This document shows positions 34,286-44,400 of a DNA stretch of 59,509 nucleotides, piece after piece; position 1 is the first letter of the stretch, and the number at the start of each line of letters is the position of its first letter. The notes beneath the pieces are model-generated. The model was given only the letters and a program-made list of their open reading frames with translations, was not told where the DNA came from and searched no databases. This DNA comes from an uncultured Clostridia bacterium. Lineage in GTDB: Bacteria; Bacillota; Clostridia; Christensenellales; Aristaeellaceae. Position numbers and translations under genes: made by a program. The stretch lies in NCBI GenBank assembly GCA_946408995.1, contig CAMJUL010000014.1, forward strand, positions 1-59,509, written 5' to 3'.

Positions 34286-35955
34286 CCGTTCGGTGTTCCA
34301 GGAGACGCGGCCACCGCCTCGCCGACGTGGACGGTGGTGGCGTATTTCTCGCCGAAGCGATAGGCGCCCTGGGGACCTGCGGGACCGTCGCTGTTGGCGT
34401 TGGCGGGCTTGGCGACGGAATCAATGGCGCCCTGGCCGAAATTCTCCCCGACGACGGAGGTCATCTGCTGAAGGGTGAGCTGGTCCAGGAAGCTTTCCCA
34501 TTTGGGATCATCGTAGGATACGCCGATCATGTCCGCGAACTTGATGCCGTGATCCTCCCCGATGACAAAACCGGTGTAAGCGGGGGCGTCCGAGGGGGCT
34601 TCAAAGGTATTGTTTGCAAGGACGGCCTTCATTTCGTCCGTCAGGGCCACGTTTTCCACGGGCTTGGGGAAGGTGTTCCAGTCCGCGCGGGTCAGGCAGG
34701 GGACCGTGCCCTGCTGCCAGTGGTTGAGGTCCATGGCTTCGAACCGGTTGGCCACAATCCTGCCGGTCTCCCGGGAGACGGCGTAGGTCTGGTTGTCCCT
34801 TTCCGCCAGGGAGACGTTACGGGCCAGGGCGGCGTTCCCGCTGACCGGATTGCCGGCGGCGTCGGTCAGGGCGGCCTCCGGATGGGTCAGGGCCAGGACG
34901 TTGTTCAGGGCGTCATGGGCGTCGCTGCCGACGGCAAAAACATAATCGCCGGCGTCCAGCACGCAGCAGCCCTTGCGGGAGGGATCCGCGCCGTTGTCCG
35001 CGTTCATGTCATAGGAGGCGAACAGGTAATCGTCTGCGGTGATCGTGACGGTTTCGCTTTCGCCCTGCTTCAGGTCCCGGGTCTTTGCAAAGCCGATCAT
35101 CTGGATGGCGGATTTTTCGGCCTGGCCTTCCTGCCAGGGCTGATGCACATATAATACCACGGATTGCTTCGCAGCGCCAGTATATCCGCTGCCGTTCGCG
35201 GCGCCGTTGTGGGTCACCCGCACCTTGGCGGTGACCGTGTGGGTGTTGTGGTCCCAGGTCAGGTCCTCCAGGGTCTGGGTGAAGGAGGCGTAGGAGAGGC
35301 CAAAGCCGTAGGGGAAGGTCATTTCGTCGGCATAGTTCCATTTTGCCTCGCCCATGAACACGCCCGCATCGCTGTCGGCGTTGTGCCGGGAAAGGACCTG
35401 GTCGAAATACCGGGTCTCATAATACCGGTAGCCGATGTAGATGCCCTCGGCTTCCACGATGTAATGGTTGTTCCCGTTTGAGAAGGTGAAATCGCCGGCG
35501 TTCTGTACGGCGGGGGCCGAGAGGGAGGAAGCGGCGTAGGTGTCCACCAGACGCCCGGAAGGGGCGGCCTTGCCCGTCAGCACCTTCGCCACCCCGGCAA
35601 AGCCCTTCAGGCCGGGGGTGCCGAGCCACAGGGCGGCGTCCACGTGGTACTGCGCGTCAAAGAGCCAGTCCAGCTCCATGGGGTAGGCGGAGTTTACAAG
35701 AACGATGGTTTTTTTGAATTTACCGCTGTCCGCGATCATCTTCAGCAGGGCCTTTTCGGTCTCATGCAGCGCCAGGTGGGAGACCCCGTCCCGGTCGGAG
35801 ACCGCCAGATCCTTGCCCTCGCCGCCGTCCCGGCTGAAAAGCACGATGGCGGCGTCCTGATAATCCTTTTCCCAGGATGCCTGAAGCTCCGGCGTGTAGA
35901 AGGAAGCGTCCGCCTCGCCGATGAACCAGTCCGGGTCGGCCTTCTTGCGCTTCAA
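34138..35955 (-). pseudogene. Broken membrane-anchored GH3 glucosidase, N-terminal piece
   Basis: This piece carries the permuted first half of GH3: YIGYRYYETR, FPYGFGLSYASF, a fibronectin-like region, then the start of the catalytic barrel up to GEAVAAS. After that, homology continues in another frame with WNTERM. The frame up to the stop at 34138 is nonsense. A duplicated TC at about 34302-34305 explains the shift. The 5' end is also missing: compared with the 41498 copy, the membrane anchor and about 120 residues are absent, and the sequence meets a histidine-kinase fragment near 35960. The apparent start at 35955 is a TTG and has no convincing ribosome-binding site. Confidence 0.8.
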
Positions 35956-35963
35956 GTCGCTGT

Positions 35964-36185
35964 TATGAAGGGACCAATTATTTCGAGCCGGATACCCTCA
36001 AGGGGGAGGACAGGCCCCGCACCTCCAAGGAGGACGTTTTCAGCCACGGCTTTGGCATGCGGTCCATGGAATACGTTGCGGAAAAATACGGCGGGCTGAT
36101 GCGGTTTGAGACGGAGGACAGCCTGTTCCTTTTGAACCTGTGCATCCCTGTCGGGGAAAAGGACGCGGCGGAGGAAAAGGACTGA
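35964..36185 (+). pseudogene. C-terminal stump of a GHKL sensor histidine kinase
   Basis: About 73 residues read in frame to a TGA at 36183-36185. The segment HGFGMRSMEYVAEKYGG followed by LRFE-like and LFLLNLCIP strands is the end of the GHKL ATPase domain of AgrC/LytS-like kinases (G2 box and final strands). Nothing upstream in this frame is kinase-like, because the sequence switches to the opposite-strand GH3 fragment at about 35960. There is no start codon context. Confidence 0.65.
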
Positions 36186-36302
36186 CGCGGGCGTAAGGCA
36201 GGGCAGGGCGAACCGCCAGCGTGCGCGAAACGAAATTGCACTTCACAGCGAGCCCTTTTTGCCCGGCAGACGCGGGGGAGAAGGCCTGCGGCGGGGCGGC
36301 CG

Positions 36303-37526
36303 TCAGGCGTCGCGGCCGGGCTTGAGCGCCTCCTGATACTGCATCAGGCGCAGGGCCGCGGGCAGGGTAAAGAGGGCCTTCGGGTCATCGGCCAGGACGC
36401 CGGTGACCTGCTGGATCCTTTCCAGCCGGTAGGAGACGGTGTTGACGTGAAGGCCCAGGGCGAGGGCGGTCTGCTTTTTGCTCAGATGGTTTTCAAAATA
36501 GGCGGTCAGGGTTGGAAGATAACCGGTGTTTTCCCGCTGGTCGATCTCCCGGAGGGTTTTGAGCGGGGCGGGGACAAACCCGTCCAGCGCCTCCGGCCTG
36601 AGGCGGCTTTCGGCCATGAGGCCCCAGTCCAGATGGTCGCTGTAGCGCACCAGCTGGCCGGACTCGGCTTTCAGGAAGGGGGGGAGCCTGCTGATGCGGC
36701 TCCGCCAGAGGGCGGTGTCCAGCAGGGATACGTATTCCGGGGACAGGCAGGCGGCGCAGCCGGACAGCCTGAGCAGCGTCATCAGGCGATTGTCAAAGCC
36801 TGCCGTCAGGTTGCAGGCCTCAAAAAGAAGCTGGGCGGAGCGCTGCTCCACATAGAGCCAGTCGGTTTTCAGCGCGAAGGCGAGCTGCCCTGCCAGGGCC
36901 GCCAGGGTGTTTTCCTCCCGGGGCGTCAGGCAGCGGATGCTGAGCAGGTGATAGCGCCCAAACTCCGGCGGGGTCTGGATGCCGGCCTCGTGCAATACGT
37001 CCTGATAGCTCAGGCATCGGCCGCTGACCAGGAGGTTCATGGCCAGGCGGAAGCGGACGGGGCGCAGGTTCCATCTCCTTTGGTGCAGGCACAAAGCAAG
37101 GCACCTGGCGCACAGGGCTACCAGGGCCGGGTCGATGTCTTCCAGGGGGAGACGGGCTTCGGGCAGGGAGAGCAGGCCGTCCGCGCCGCCTCCCGCCCCG
37201 GCCACACAGACCAGAAGCCGCCTGGAAAGACCGGTTTGGTCCGTATTCGCGATAAAGGGGGTCAAGCCCCGCGTTTCAAGGAGCCGCGCCAGATACATGG
37301 GGAGGGTCAGCCCGTGCCGGGTCAGCTGCGCATCAATGATCTGCTGCTCCAGGAGGGCTTCGGCCGGCTCCATCTCCGCGGAGGAAACGAACCCCTCCTG
37401 CCCCTGGTGAAAGACAAAGCGCAGCGGCGCGCCCAGCAGCCGGGCGCAGGCGTCCGCCATTTCCTGCAGGCTGCATTCGTCCAGCAGCAGGTTCAAAAGC
37501 AGCCGCTCGTGAAGGGAGGAAGACAT
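36303..37526 (-). CDS. PucR/CdaR-family transcriptional regulator
   Basis: A 407-residue cytoplasmic regulator. The C-terminal PucR helix-turn-helix is clear: ENHLSKKQTALALGLHVNT followed by VSYRLERIQQVTG. The N-terminal 300 residues form a probable ligand-sensing region that I cannot assign. The ATG at 37526 follows AAAGGAG. It is transcribed away from the secreted GH3 gene at 37688, with overlapping promoters between them. Family members often activate divergently placed catabolic genes, so it probably controls the GH3/carbohydrate-binding genes in response to a sugar signal. Confidence 0.87.
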   Translation of the reverse strand: MSSSLHERLLLNLLLDECSLQEMADACARLLGAPLRFVFHQGQEGFVSSAEMEPAEALLEQQIIDAQLTRHGLTLPMYLARLLETRGLTPFIANTDQTGLSRRLLVCVAGAGGGADGLLSLPEARLPLEDIDPALVALCARCLALCLHQRRWNLRPVRFRLAMNLLVSGRCLSYQDVLHEAGIQTPPEFGRYHLLSIRCLTPREENTLAALAGQLAFALKTDWLYVEQRSAQLLFEACNLTAGFDNRLMTLLRLSGCAACLSPEYVSLLDTALWRSRISRLPPFLKAESGQLVRYSDHLDWGLMAESRLRPEALDGFVPAPLKTLREIDQRENTGYLPTLTAYFENHLSKKQTALALGLHVNTVSYRLERIQQVTGVLADDPKALFTLPAALRLMQYQEALKPGRDA

Positions 37527-37541
37527 GGAAGACTCCTTTCA

Positions 37542-37600
37542 GATTGTGGGTCGCATACAATCAAGACACCTCTATTTTATGTCAGAATCACATTGTACGC
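37542..37600. promoter_or_regulatory. Inverted ATTGT motifs, candidate PucR operator
   Basis: GATTGT (37542-37547) and ACAATC (37557-37562) form an inverted repeat. GCATACAAT (37553-37561) is also inverted relative to ATTGTACGC (37592-37600), which overlaps the GH3 -35 box. Their position between divergent regulator and target genes suggests operator sites. Confidence 0.45.
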
Positions 37601-37602
37601 AA
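37574..37602 (-). promoter_or_regulatory. Candidate promoter of the PucR gene
   Basis: On the minus strand, TTGCGT (37602-37597) and TAAAAT (37579-37574) are spaced by 17 bases. Its -35 box overlaps that of the divergent GH3 promoter. Confidence 0.5.
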
Positions 37603-37621
37603 GGGGCAAGTCTGCTATAAT
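37593..37621 (+). promoter_or_regulatory. Candidate promoter of the secreted GH3 gene
   Basis: TTGTAC (37593-37598) and a perfect TATAAT (37616-37621) with 17-base spacing, about 65 bases upstream of the start codon. The weak -35 box fits an activator-dependent promoter. Confidence 0.65.
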
Positions 37622-37687
37622 GCGGTTGTAAGGTCCGGAATGGCTTTTTTTCCCCCGAAAACCACATAAGCAAGAGGAGGATCAGAA

Positions 37688-40600
37688 ATGAGCAAAACCC
37701 TATCCAGACTGCTGGCGCTGGTGCTTTCCTGCGCCATGCTGTGTTCCGTCGTCCCCGCGTCGGGCGAAACGCAGGTGTATTACACCTCGGATTACGCAAG
37801 CAAGGCGGAAGCCCTGCAGGCGGGTCTTGCCCTGAACGTGGAGATCGCGCAGGAAGGCATGATCCTGTTCAAGAACAACGGCGCGCTGCCCCTTGCAAAG
37901 GGCGCGAAGGTCTCGCTGTTTGGCTACGCGGCGTACAATCCCAACGCCGGCGCCAGCATGAACGGCGGCGACGCTTCCGCGGGCGCGGCCATTGCCCAGG
38001 CCAACGTGGTCTCCAGCATGAAGGACGCGGGCTTTGAACTGAACCCCGCCCTGGAGGAGACCTACACCGCCCTGATCGGCCAGGGCGCCGCCTCCGACTG
38101 GGACATGACCTACGCCTATCGGGCCGTGTATCCCTATTGGACGGGAAGCTTTGCCGAGTACGGCGACGCGGCCATCATCGTGCTGCGGGCAGGAGCCGAC
38201 CCCAAGGCGACCCATGCCCTGCAGTTCGACCAGGTGCAGCTTGGCATGATCGATTACGCCGACGAGCACTTTGAGAAGGTCATCGTGCTGATCAACAACG
38301 TCTCCGTCATGGAGATGGCGGCCCTGCAGGCGAACGAGAAGGTCGACGCGATCCTCAACATCGGCGAGGGCGGCGACAACGGCTTTGCCGCGGTGGGCCC
38401 CGTGCTGTGCGGCGAGGTCAATCCCTCCGGCCGTACGGTGGATACCTGGGCCGCGGACCTGACCAAGAACCCCTCCTATATGAACTTCAACGTGAAGACC
38501 GCTTCCAACGCCCATTCCGAGGACGGCGCGGGCACCAAGACCGGCTACACCCAGTTTGTGGTGGACGGCAGCCCCGTCAACACCTGGGAGGTCGGCTATG
38601 AAGAGGGCATCTACGTGGGCTACAGGTACTACGAGACCCGCGCCTATGAGGAAGCCAAGGCCGGCAACGAGGGCTGGTGGAGCGAGAACGTGGTCTATCC
38701 CTTCGGCTACGGCCTGTCCTACACCACCTTCGCCTGGGAAGTGACCCCGGCTACGGCCGCAGACAGCACCGTCACCAAGGCGGACAGGTTGGTCTTTGAC
38801 GTCAAGGTGACCAACACCGGCGACGCGGCCGGCAAGGACGTGGTGCAGCTCTACTACACCGCCCCCTACGGCAAAGAGGAGACCGGCAACGAAACCGTCA
38901 TCGAAAAGGCCTATGTGGTCCTGGGCGATTTCGCCAAGACCAAGCTCCTTGCGCCCGGTGAAAGCGACACCGTGCAGGTGGCCATCGACGTCAAGGACAT
39001 GGCCTCCTATGACAACGTGACCGACAGGACCTACGTCCTGGATGCCGGCACCTACGGCGTCAAGATCGCCCAGAACGCCCACTTTGGCAGCGCCAACGAC
39101 ACGGAGATCGCCTACAAGGTGGCCGAGAAGGCTCTGTGCAGCGAATCCGTGGGCGGCGCGGAAGTGACCAACCGCCTGGACGACGTGACCGAAGGCTTCG
39201 CGGCGGAGGGCTACACGCTCCTGTCCCGCGCGGACTTTGCCGGCACCATGCCCGACGCGTATGCGGAGACCAAGGAAATCTCCGCCGAGGAATACGCCAC
39301 CTACGCCTATGACGACGCCCAGTTCAACGCCTACTATGACGCGGCGGCCATTGGCGAAGTGAAGACGGCGGACGCCGCCGAGCGCACGGGCGAGACCTAT
39401 GCCTTTACCCTGGCGGACCTGGTGGGCGCCCCCGCGGACGATCCCCGGTATGACGAACTGGTTGCCCAGCTGACCATCGACGAACTGATCGAGCTGGTCA
39501 ACTTCGGCGGCTTCAACAGCCGCGCCGTGCCCTACATCGGCAAGCCCTATTCCCGCGATACCGACGGCCCGAAGGGTTGGACCGGCAACTACACCGACAC
39601 CAACGACCGCTTCAACTACTTCGCCTCCGAGCCCATGATCGCCGCCACCTTCAACAAGGACCTCCTGTACCGCATGGGCAAGATCATCGGCGACCAGGGC
39701 ATCTGGGGCAACTCCACCGTATCCGGCGGCATCGTGTATTCCTACACCGGCTGGTACGGCCCGGGCATGAACATCCACCGCTCTCCCTTTGACAGCCGCG
39801 CCACGGAATACTATTCCGAGGACCCGGTGGTGACCGGCGTGATGGCGGCCTGCCTCAGCCAGGGCGCCCTGGAAAAAGGCTGCTATGTGACGCTGAAGCA
39901 CTTCGCCTTCCACAATGACGGCGGCGGCGCCACCACTTACCGCATGGGCGCCATCGGCTCCGGCAAACCCAATGACGGTCTGGCTGCCTGGATGACCGAG
40001 CAGACGGCCCGCGAAGTGTACCTGAAGGGCTATCAGATCGCGGTCGAAGAGGGCGGCGCCCGGTTCGCCATGGGCTCCTTCACCCGGATCGGCAAGATCT
40101 GGTGCGGCGGCAGCTATGCCATCAACCAGCAGATCACCCGGAACGAATGGGGCTTCAAGGGCGCCATCGTCACCGACATCACCCTGTACTGGGCCTGCAA
40201 CGCCTACCAGCTGATCAAGGCCGGCTCCAACATGATGCTGGATGCCTTCGTGTACGGCCTCAACTTCGGCGTGTTCCTGGACAAGGACCAGATCCTGGCC
40301 ATGGACGACGATGCCCGCAACATCACCCTTTACTGCATGCAGCGCGCCGCCAAGGAGATATTGTACATGGTGGCCAACTCCAACAGCATGCAGATCCCGC
40401 AGGGCGCCAAGGTGCGTTACGCCAAGACCGTGGAGGTGGACGACGAGGAGGTCGACATCACCCTGGCCAACGCCAAGGCCGGCGAGGCGTATACCTCCGT
40501 TGACCTGGCCAACGCGACGCTGAACACCTATTACGCCTATTCTCCCATCACCTACAGCGCCGAAGGCCTGCCTGAGGGCCTCGCGCTGGAAGGCGGCGTG

Positions 40601-40705
40601 ATCACCGGCACGCCCGCCGCCGCAGGCGAATACACCGTGGTGATCACGGCCGCCGCGGAAGGCTACGCCCCCGCTTCCATCGAACTGCCCCTGGTGGTTG
40701 AGTAA
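37688..40705 (+). CDS. Secreted beta-glucosidase-type GH3, circularly permuted
   Basis: 1005 residues with an N-terminal signal peptide (LLALVLSCAMLCSVVPASG). The order is reversed relative to classical GH3. The domain that is normally C-terminal comes first (EGMILFKNNGALPL, YVGYRYYETR, YPFGYGLSYTTF, fibronectin-like region), followed by the catalytic barrel (NIHRSPFDSRATEYYSEDP, KHFAFHND, nucleophile Asp830 in AIVTDITLY). Residues about 920-1005 resemble a He_PIG/Ig-like domain (LPEGLALEGGVITGTPA). The ATG follows AGAGGAGG. It should cleave terminal beta-linked sugars outside the cell. It is regulated with the divergent PucR gene and followed by a carbohydrate-binding-like gene and a membrane GH3. 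Confidence 0.88.
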   Translation: MSKTLSRLLALVLSCAMLCSVVPASGETQVYYTSDYASKAEALQAGLALNVEIAQEGMILFKNNGALPLAKGAKVSLFGYAAYNPNAGASMNGGDASAGAAIAQANVVSSMKDAGFELNPALEETYTALIGQGAASDWDMTYAYRAVYPYWTGSFAEYGDAAIIVLRAGADPKATHALQFDQVQLGMIDYADEHFEKVIVLINNVSVMEMAALQANEKVDAILNIGEGGDNGFAAVGPVLCGEVNPSGRTVDTWAADLTKNPSYMNFNVKTASNAHSEDGAGTKTGYTQFVVDGSPVNTWEVGYEEGIYVGYRYYETRAYEEAKAGNEGWWSENVVYPFGYGLSYTTFAWEVTPATAADSTVTKADRLVFDVKVTNTGDAAGKDVVQLYYTAPYGKEETGNETVIEKAYVVLGDFAKTKLLAPGESDTVQVAIDVKDMASYDNVTDRTYVLDAGTYGVKIAQNAHFGSANDTEIAYKVAEKALCSESVGGAEVTNRLDDVTEGFAAEGYTLLSRADFAGTMPDAYAETKEISAEEYATYAYDDAQFNAYYDAAAIGEVKTADAAERTGETYAFTLADLVGAPADDPRYDELVAQLTIDELIELVNFGGFNSRAVPYIGKPYSRDTDGPKGWTGNYTDTNDRFNYFASEPMIAATFNKDLLYRMGKIIGDQGIWGNSTVSGGIVYSYTGWYGPGMNIHRSPFDSRATEYYSEDPVVTGVMAACLSQGALEKGCYVTLKHFAFHNDGGGATTYRMGAIGSGKPNDGLAAWMTEQTAREVYLKGYQIAVEEGGARFAMGSFTRIGKIWCGGSYAINQQITRNEWGFKGAIVTDITLYWACNAYQLIKAGSNMMLDAFVYGLNFGVFLDKDQILAMDDDARNITLYCMQRAAKEILYMVANSNSMQIPQGAKVRYAKTVEVDDEEVDITLANAKAGEAYTSVDLANATLNTYYAYSPITYSAEGLPEGLALEGGVITGTPAAAGEYTVVITAAAEGYAPASIELPLVVE

Positions 40706-40726
40706 TATAAAAGAACCTGAGGGAGG

Positions 40727-40749
40727 GGCGGACCGCGGCGCGGTCCGCC
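40727..40749 (+). terminator. GC hairpin between secreted GH3 and downstream gene
   Basis: A 10-bp perfect stem (GGCGGACCGC / GCGGTCCGCC) with a GGC loop and then TTTCCCCC. The T-run is poor, so it may only partly terminate and lower expression of the next gene, or stabilise the GH3 mRNA end. Confidence 0.55.
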
Positions 40750-40781
40750 TTTCCCCCGGAGATTGAAAGGAGAGATTTCTT

Positions 40782-41375
40782 ATGAAAAAAGTTCTTTCGC
40801 TGATTCTCGCTTGCCTGATGGTCCTGTCCCTGGCGGCCGCCGCGGTGGCCGAGGGCACCGAATACGTCTTTGAAGCCGAATACACCGAGCTTGAAGGCCT
40901 GGAAGGCCTGGGCGTATCCGGTTCCCCCACGGGCCTTGGCCTTGTGACCGAGAACGGCAAAGCCTCCAACGGCTACTTCGTGGGCAACCTGGGCACCGCC
41001 AGCCCCATCACCTTCGTGATCGTTTCGGACGCGGACGCCGTGGCGACGCTGAAACTGATCGTCGGCTCCAACATCCTGGGCAACTGCGCCTGGAACCCCA
41101 CCACGCTGAAGATCCTGGTCAACGGAGAAGCCATTGAATACAACGAGTTCACCACCGACAACGGCGACGACCCCATGGACCAGAACAACTTCAAGACCCG
41201 CAAGATCGGCGACATCAATCTGAAGGCCGGCGAGAACACCATCGTGATCGTGGCGGGCGACAACACCTACCGCTCCAACCTGCCCAGCGCCCCCTCCATT
41301 GACGCCATCAAGCTGACGACCTCCGCCGCCCTTGAGATGGTGGAATCCGAAGCCAGCCACGAGGAGCTGGACTAA
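40782..41375 (+). CDS. Small secreted CBM6/CBM35-like carbohydrate-binding protein
   Basis: 197 residues with a clear signal peptide (MKKVLSLILACLMVLSLAAAAVA, split by its Ala-rich cleavage region). The mature part begins EYVFEAEYTELEG and contains a beta-sandwich pattern (TLKLIVGSN, KILVNGEAIEYNEF, INLKAGENTIVIVAGDN) ending with SIDAIKLT, as in CBM6/CBM35 modules. No catalytic domain is attached. AAAGGAGAG precedes the ATG. Lying between two GH3 genes, it probably binds the sugar substrate at the surface or acts as a capture protein. The family assignment is by pattern. Confidence 0.7.
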   Translation: MKKVLSLILACLMVLSLAAAAVAEGTEYVFEAEYTELEGLEGLGVSGSPTGLGLVTENGKASNGYFVGNLGTASPITFVIVSDADAVATLKLIVGSNILGNCAWNPTTLKILVNGEAIEYNEFTTDNGDDPMDQNNFKTRKIGDINLKAGENTIVIVAGDNTYRSNLPSAPSIDAIKLTTSAALEMVESEASHEELD

Positions 41376-41497
41376 AGCCAAATGACGGAGGCCGGCGCAA
41401 CGGCAGACGGCCCCTCTGCCCGTGTTTTGTGCCGGGACGCACAGGACACGGGCTTTCCCTTTCCGGGGAAAAGAAAAAATGAAAGGAACACCCTTCC

Positions 41498-44400
41498 ATG
41501 AGCAAACAGAAAACCGGGAAACCCAAGGAAAAGAAGCCGGTCAAGGTCTGGCTGATCGCGACCGCGGTGCTGCTGGTGATCGCGATCACGGCCAATGTGG
41601 TCCTTTTGAAGGTCCCGATCGCGGGGAACTCCTTCAACCTGCTGTTCGGCGGGGAGCGGGCCATCCTGGCCGAGGGGGACAGCGGCACCGTCTACGAGCA
41701 GGAGAACAGCACCAAGGAGACGGTGCTGAAGGCCGCCCAGGACTTTGTGATCGAGGTGGAAAAGGAAGGCATCACCCTGCTTAAAAACCAGGAGCAGGCC
41801 CTGCCCCTGACGGGCGGCGCGAAGGTGAGCGTGTTTGGCAAAAACAGCGTGAACATCGTCACCTCCGGTTCCGGGTCCGCCTCCAGCAATTCCTCCGCGG
41901 CGGGAAATACCCTGTATGACAGCCTGACTGCCGCCGGCATCAGCTTCAACCCCACGCTGAAGAAGTTTTACGAGGATTCCGGCAAGAGCGGCGGCGGCCG
42001 TCCGGACAACCCGGCCATGACCTCCGGCCAGCGCCTGTCCGGCTATGCGACCGGGGAGACCCCCGTGGCCTCCTACACGTCGGACGTGACGGGCAGCTAC
42101 GCCGAATACGGGGACGCGGCCATCGTGGTGGTTTCCCGCATCGGCGGCGAGGGCTTTGACCTGCCCCGCACCATGGCGACGGACTTCACCTACGCCAAGG
42201 CGGTGGCCGGGGCCGAGGCGGCCGACAGCCATTACCTGGAACTGGACGCCAACGAAAAGGCCCTGCTTGCCCATGTGAAGGAGCATTTCTCCAAGGTCAT
42301 CGTGCTGCTCAACGTGGGCACCACCATGGAGATGGGCGAGGTCCAGAAGGATCAGGACGTGGACGCCGTGGTCTGGATGGGCTTCCCCGGCGCCACCGGC
42401 GTCATGGCGGTGGGCCAGGTGCTGACGGGCAAAATGACCGACGGCACGGCCTTCAGCCCCTCCGGCCATACGGTGGACACCTGGGCCGCGGACTTTACCG
42501 AAGACCCCACCTGGTACAACACCGGCGTGTACGGCAGCGAGTTTGGCAACCGCTACCTGTACAACGGCGAAAAGACGGACTTTGCCTTCGTCAACTACAT
42601 GGAAGGCATCTACGTGGGCTACCGCTACTGGGAGACAAGGGGCTATGAGGAAGCCCGGGCGGACGCCTCCTCCACCTGGTATCAGGACCACGTGGTCTAT
42701 CCCTTCGGCTACGGGCTGTCCTACACCACGTTTGACTGGGACGTGCAGTTTGGCAAGGCCGACGGAAGCGCCCTGGATCCAAACGGCACGATCGACGTAA
42801 CGGTCAAAGTGAAGAACACCGGAAGCTACGCCGGCAAGGACGTGGTGCAGCTCTATTACAGCGCTCCCTACCATTACGACGGGCCAGCCATCGAGAAGCC
42901 CTATGTGGTGCTGGGGGACTTTGTGAAGACAAAGCTTCTCGCGCCCGGCGAGGAAGAGACCGTGAAGCTCAGCCTGAAGGCGGCGGACATGAAGTCCTAT
43001 GACTACGCGGACGCCAACGAAAACGGCTTCAAGGGGTATGAGATGGAAGCCGGGGCGTATACCGTGTTTGTATCCGCCAATGCCCACGAGCCCAGGGCCC
43101 AGGCCGTCTATTCCCTTGCGGAGGGCGTGCAGTTCGCTGCGGAGAAGGACAAGTGGGGCAAAGACGTTGCGGTGGTCAACCAGTTTGACGACGTCAGCGC
43201 GGGCATTTTCGGGGACTGGACCTACGCATCCTTCATCACCCGCAAGAACTTCGCCGGCACCGTGCCTGCGGCCTACATGGACGACAGCGAACGCACCCTG
43301 ACCGACGCCCTGATGGATGCCCTGAAGGCCTCCATCAAGCGCAAATACAGCGCCGACGATGCCGGAAAGCCCTGGGAGGTCACGGGAGTGACCTATGGCG
43401 ACCCGGTGAACGGCAAGCTTTCCCTGAAGGCGATGCTCAAAGACGAAAGCGGCAAAGACGTGGGATATGTGGACTTTGAGGATCCCCGGTGGGAGACGCT
43501 GCTGAACGAGATTACCCTGGACGAAATGAAGACCCTGGTGGGGTACGGCGCCTTCCGCACCAACCCGGTCAGCGGCGTGGACGGCATCGTCAACAAGCCC
43601 ATGACCACCGACGCGGACGGCCCCTCCGGCTTTACCAGCTTCCTGTCGGAAAGCGTGATCTACAACACCTGCGCCTACCAGGCGGAGTGCGTCATGGGCG
43701 CCACCTGGAACGTGGACCTGGCCAAGCGCATGGGCGAATTGGTGGGCGAGGAAGGCCTGGTTGGCAACGAGAAGGGCGACGGTCTGCCCTACACCGGCTG
43801 GTATTCGCCGGCGGTCAACATCCACCGTTCCCCCTTTGCCGGCCGCAACTGGGAATACTATTCCGAGGACGGCGTGCTCTCCGGCAAGTTTGCCGCCAAG
43901 GTCATCGAGGGCGCGGCCGCCAAGGGCGTGTACTGCTATGTGAAGCACTTTGCCGTCAACGACCAGGAGACGGACCGGGAGTACAACGGCATCCTGGTCT
44001 GGGCCAACGAGCAGGCCATGCGGGAGATCTACCTGAAGCCCTTTGAGATCGCGGTGAAGACCGCAGACGTGCGGGTGAACGGCATGATGTCCTCCTTCAA
44101 CCGCATCGGCATGACCTGGGCCGGCGGCAGCTATCCCCTTCTGACCGCGGTGCTGCGCGGCGAATGGGGCGCCCGGGGCCCGGTCATCACCGACTACAGC
44201 CTGAACACCTACACCCATGTGGACGAGATGATCCGCGCGGGCGGCGACCTGTTCCTGACCCAGGACGCCAAGTCCTTCAACAAGGCGGACGACGCCACGC
44301 AGATCACATTGCTCCGCAACGCCACCAAGAACATCCTCTACGCCGTGGTCAACAGCAATGCCATGGGGGCCGACATCATCGGCTATCAGCGGCCCGTCTG

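Noticed and set aside
34298-34312. Programmed ribosomal frameshifting as an explanation for the split GH3
   Set aside because: There is no slippery heptamer, the 5' end is also missing, and the intact paralogue needs no shift. A mutation or sequencing error is simpler.
37700-44218. Long minus-strand frames opposite both intact GH3 genes (37700-40969 and 41372-44218)
   Set aside because: Shadow frames opposite genes with clear GH3 motifs; low complexity and no start signals.
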